Source of the DNA: Planosporangium flavigriseum
GTDB taxonomy: Bacteria; Actinomycetota; Actinomycetes; Mycobacteriales; Micromonosporaceae
DNA length: 64,000 nucleotides
Assembly (NCBI RefSeq): GCF_011947225.1
Contig: NZ_JAATVW010000015.1
Coordinates: forward strand, 62,001-126,000
Direction: 5' to 3'
This document shows positions 63,982 to 64,000 of this stretch, one piece after another (position 1 is the stretch's first letter; every line of letters starts with the position of its first letter). The notes beneath the pieces are model-generated. The model worked only from the letters and a program-made list of their open reading frames with translations, did not search any database and was not told the DNA's origin. A program made the translations under genes and the position numbers.

Positions 63982-64000
63982 CTGTCATGTCGGCGGGTTA
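63978..64000 (+). CDS. Start of the next gene (likely biotin operon), truncated
   Basis: GTG 63978 overlaps the bioA stop by 4 bp and opens a frame (MTVMSAG) that runs out of the window. The coupling suggests bioD or bioF, but seven codons cannot show which. Confidence 0.4.

Overview
This window is high-GC actinomycete DNA, most likely chromosome from the family Micromonosporaceae. The evidence is the roughly 70% GC coding bias, the frequent GTG starts, 4-bp ATGA/GTGA stop-start overlaps, a c-di-AMP riboswitch ahead of an NlpC/P60 gene, and an integrated actinomycete integrative and conjugative element (AICE).

Left chromosomal part (1-18.1 kb). The end of a sigma-70 factor, a trans-aconitate methyltransferase and a riboswitch-controlled cell-wall hydrolase are followed by signalling genes: a DICT-domain pseudogene, a PAS hybrid kinase, a response regulator, a GAF-PAS-GGDEF protein with a damaged active site, a DksA-like protein and a SpoIIE-type phosphatase. 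A secreted S1 protease, a GH13 trehalose-synthase-like enzyme, a cytochrome P450, an ECF sigma/membrane partner pair, a GH25 lysozyme-like protein and a double membrane-GGDEF protein complete it.

Accessory zone (18.1-24.2 kb). It holds two small GntR regulators, a DivIVA-like coiled coil, a PH/SHOCT protein, a two-TM protein with a possible nuclease-like domain, remnants of an HTH gene and a GIY-YIG-like gene, and a GntR/small-protein pair around a palindrome.

AICE (24,195-37,665). It is bounded by 41-bp perfect direct repeats and sits in the 3' end of a tRNA-Arg(TCT) gene. Integrase, excisionase, RepSA-type initiator, SpdB-like and FtsK/TraB-like transfer proteins and a Pra-like activator form the backbone. 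A GntR / PP2C-like / NUDIX operon with operator palindromes is the probable control and immunity block. The left end carries lower-GC cargo: an AAA ATPase overlapping a DUF4435/TOPRIM gene, the architecture of the PARIS anti-phage system.

Right chromosomal part (37.7-64 kb). It holds a lysophospholipase-like hydrolase, an SSB paralogue, cobD-cobQ-kinase, an M48 protease, an M20 peptidase, and a three-gene regulator/kinase/phosphatase operon. Next come a 167-bp tandem array of five copies with a compensatory base-pair change (a candidate structured RNA or DNA element), an MscS-like membrane protein with a long charged helix, a 17-bp tandem array, cydABDC, a GGDEF-EAL protein, a solute-binding lipoprotein, and bioA followed by the first codons of another gene.
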